Source of the DNA: Verrucomicrobiota bacterium
GTDB lineage: Bacteria; Verrucomicrobiota; Verrucomicrobiia; Chthoniobacterales; Xiphinematobacteraceae
Assembly (NCBI GenBank): GCA_003176035.1
Contig: PSRL01000065.1
Coordinates: 1-5,473, forward strand
DNA: 5,473 bases
Direction: 5' to 3'
In this document: piece after piece, positions 5,305 to 5,473 of the stretch
How positions within the stretch are numbered: the stretch's first letter is position 1
Layout: the number at the start of each line of letters is the position of its first letter
Position numbers and translations under genes: made by a program
The notes under the pieces: generated by a model
Database searches by the model: none
What the model saw: the letters and a program-made list of their open reading frames with translations, nothing else
What the model was told of the DNA's origin: nothing

Positions 5305-5473
5305 CGGTTTCCCTGCAAAATCCAATAGCCAGCCAACAAGCTGTTAGCAAACTTTGAACCAAAAGCAATGGCCTGGAAAATCTTTCAGATCTCTGTCTAA
5401 AATTCTGGTGGCAAGTTGAAATTGCTGAGTCTTGTCGGACCCCGGTTCTAATTCCCCTTGAAGTAAATATCCA
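5305..5473. other. Non-coding leader at the right edge
   Basis: No coding region can be supported here. It should contain the promoter of the 5293 gene, but no convincing -35/-10 pair was found on the - strand. A TGAGTC hexamer, one base short of the heptamer seen upstream of two other genes, occurs at 5426-5431. Confidence 0.4.

Noticed and set aside
5294..5368. Longer start for the 4460-5293 gene, giving a leader with LLTAC that resembles a lipobox
   Set aside because: No positive residues precede the hydrophobic stretch and no ribosome binding site is seen there, while the start at 5293 has AAGGAG at ideal distance and a standard signal peptide.

Overview
The window looks like a chromosomal stretch from a Gram-negative bacterium. 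The evidence is several predicted Sec signal peptides, a bacterial-type SUI1/YciH protein, and densely packed genes with short gaps. A predatory or soil lineage such as Bdellovibrionota is possible: small secreted orphan proteins are common there, and the 456-residue protein has an 'SCAKVFS'-like stretch just after its signal peptide, a pattern I associate with that group. This placement is an inference with low confidence. No rRNA, tRNA, CRISPR array, transposase or phage gene is visible.

Layout from left to right. Positions 1-783 (+) hold the C-terminal half of a carotenoid cleavage oxygenase that enters from upstream of the window. It converges on 827-1522 (-), a small, highly charged, probably exported orphan protein, and two hairpins sit between the two genes. 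Positions 1652-2434 (-) encode a complete PHP-family metal-dependent phosphoesterase. It is divergent from 2553-2915 (+), a SUI1/YciH (eIF1-like) protein with an N-terminal four-cysteine cluster. The SUI1 gene converges on 2960-4330 (-), a large exported protein whose middle part resembles, from memory, the DUF3626 family. A long hairpin lies over the 3' end of that gene. Positions 4460-5293 (-) hold another exported orphan, preceded by a clear Shine-Dalgarno sequence. Positions 5294-5473 are a non-coding leader with no gene that I can support.

The three well-recognised families (carotenoid oxygenase, PHP phosphoesterase, SUI1) do not form an obvious pathway and look like independent transcription units. 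The three unrecognised minus-strand genes share export signals. Two of them also have the heptamer TGAGTCA (reverse TGACTCA) in the upstream gap, and in one case it forms part of a three-copy array with helical spacing. That shared motif and the DUF3626-like secreted protein are the best leads for something undescribed. I found no clear evidence of a complete new multi-gene system.
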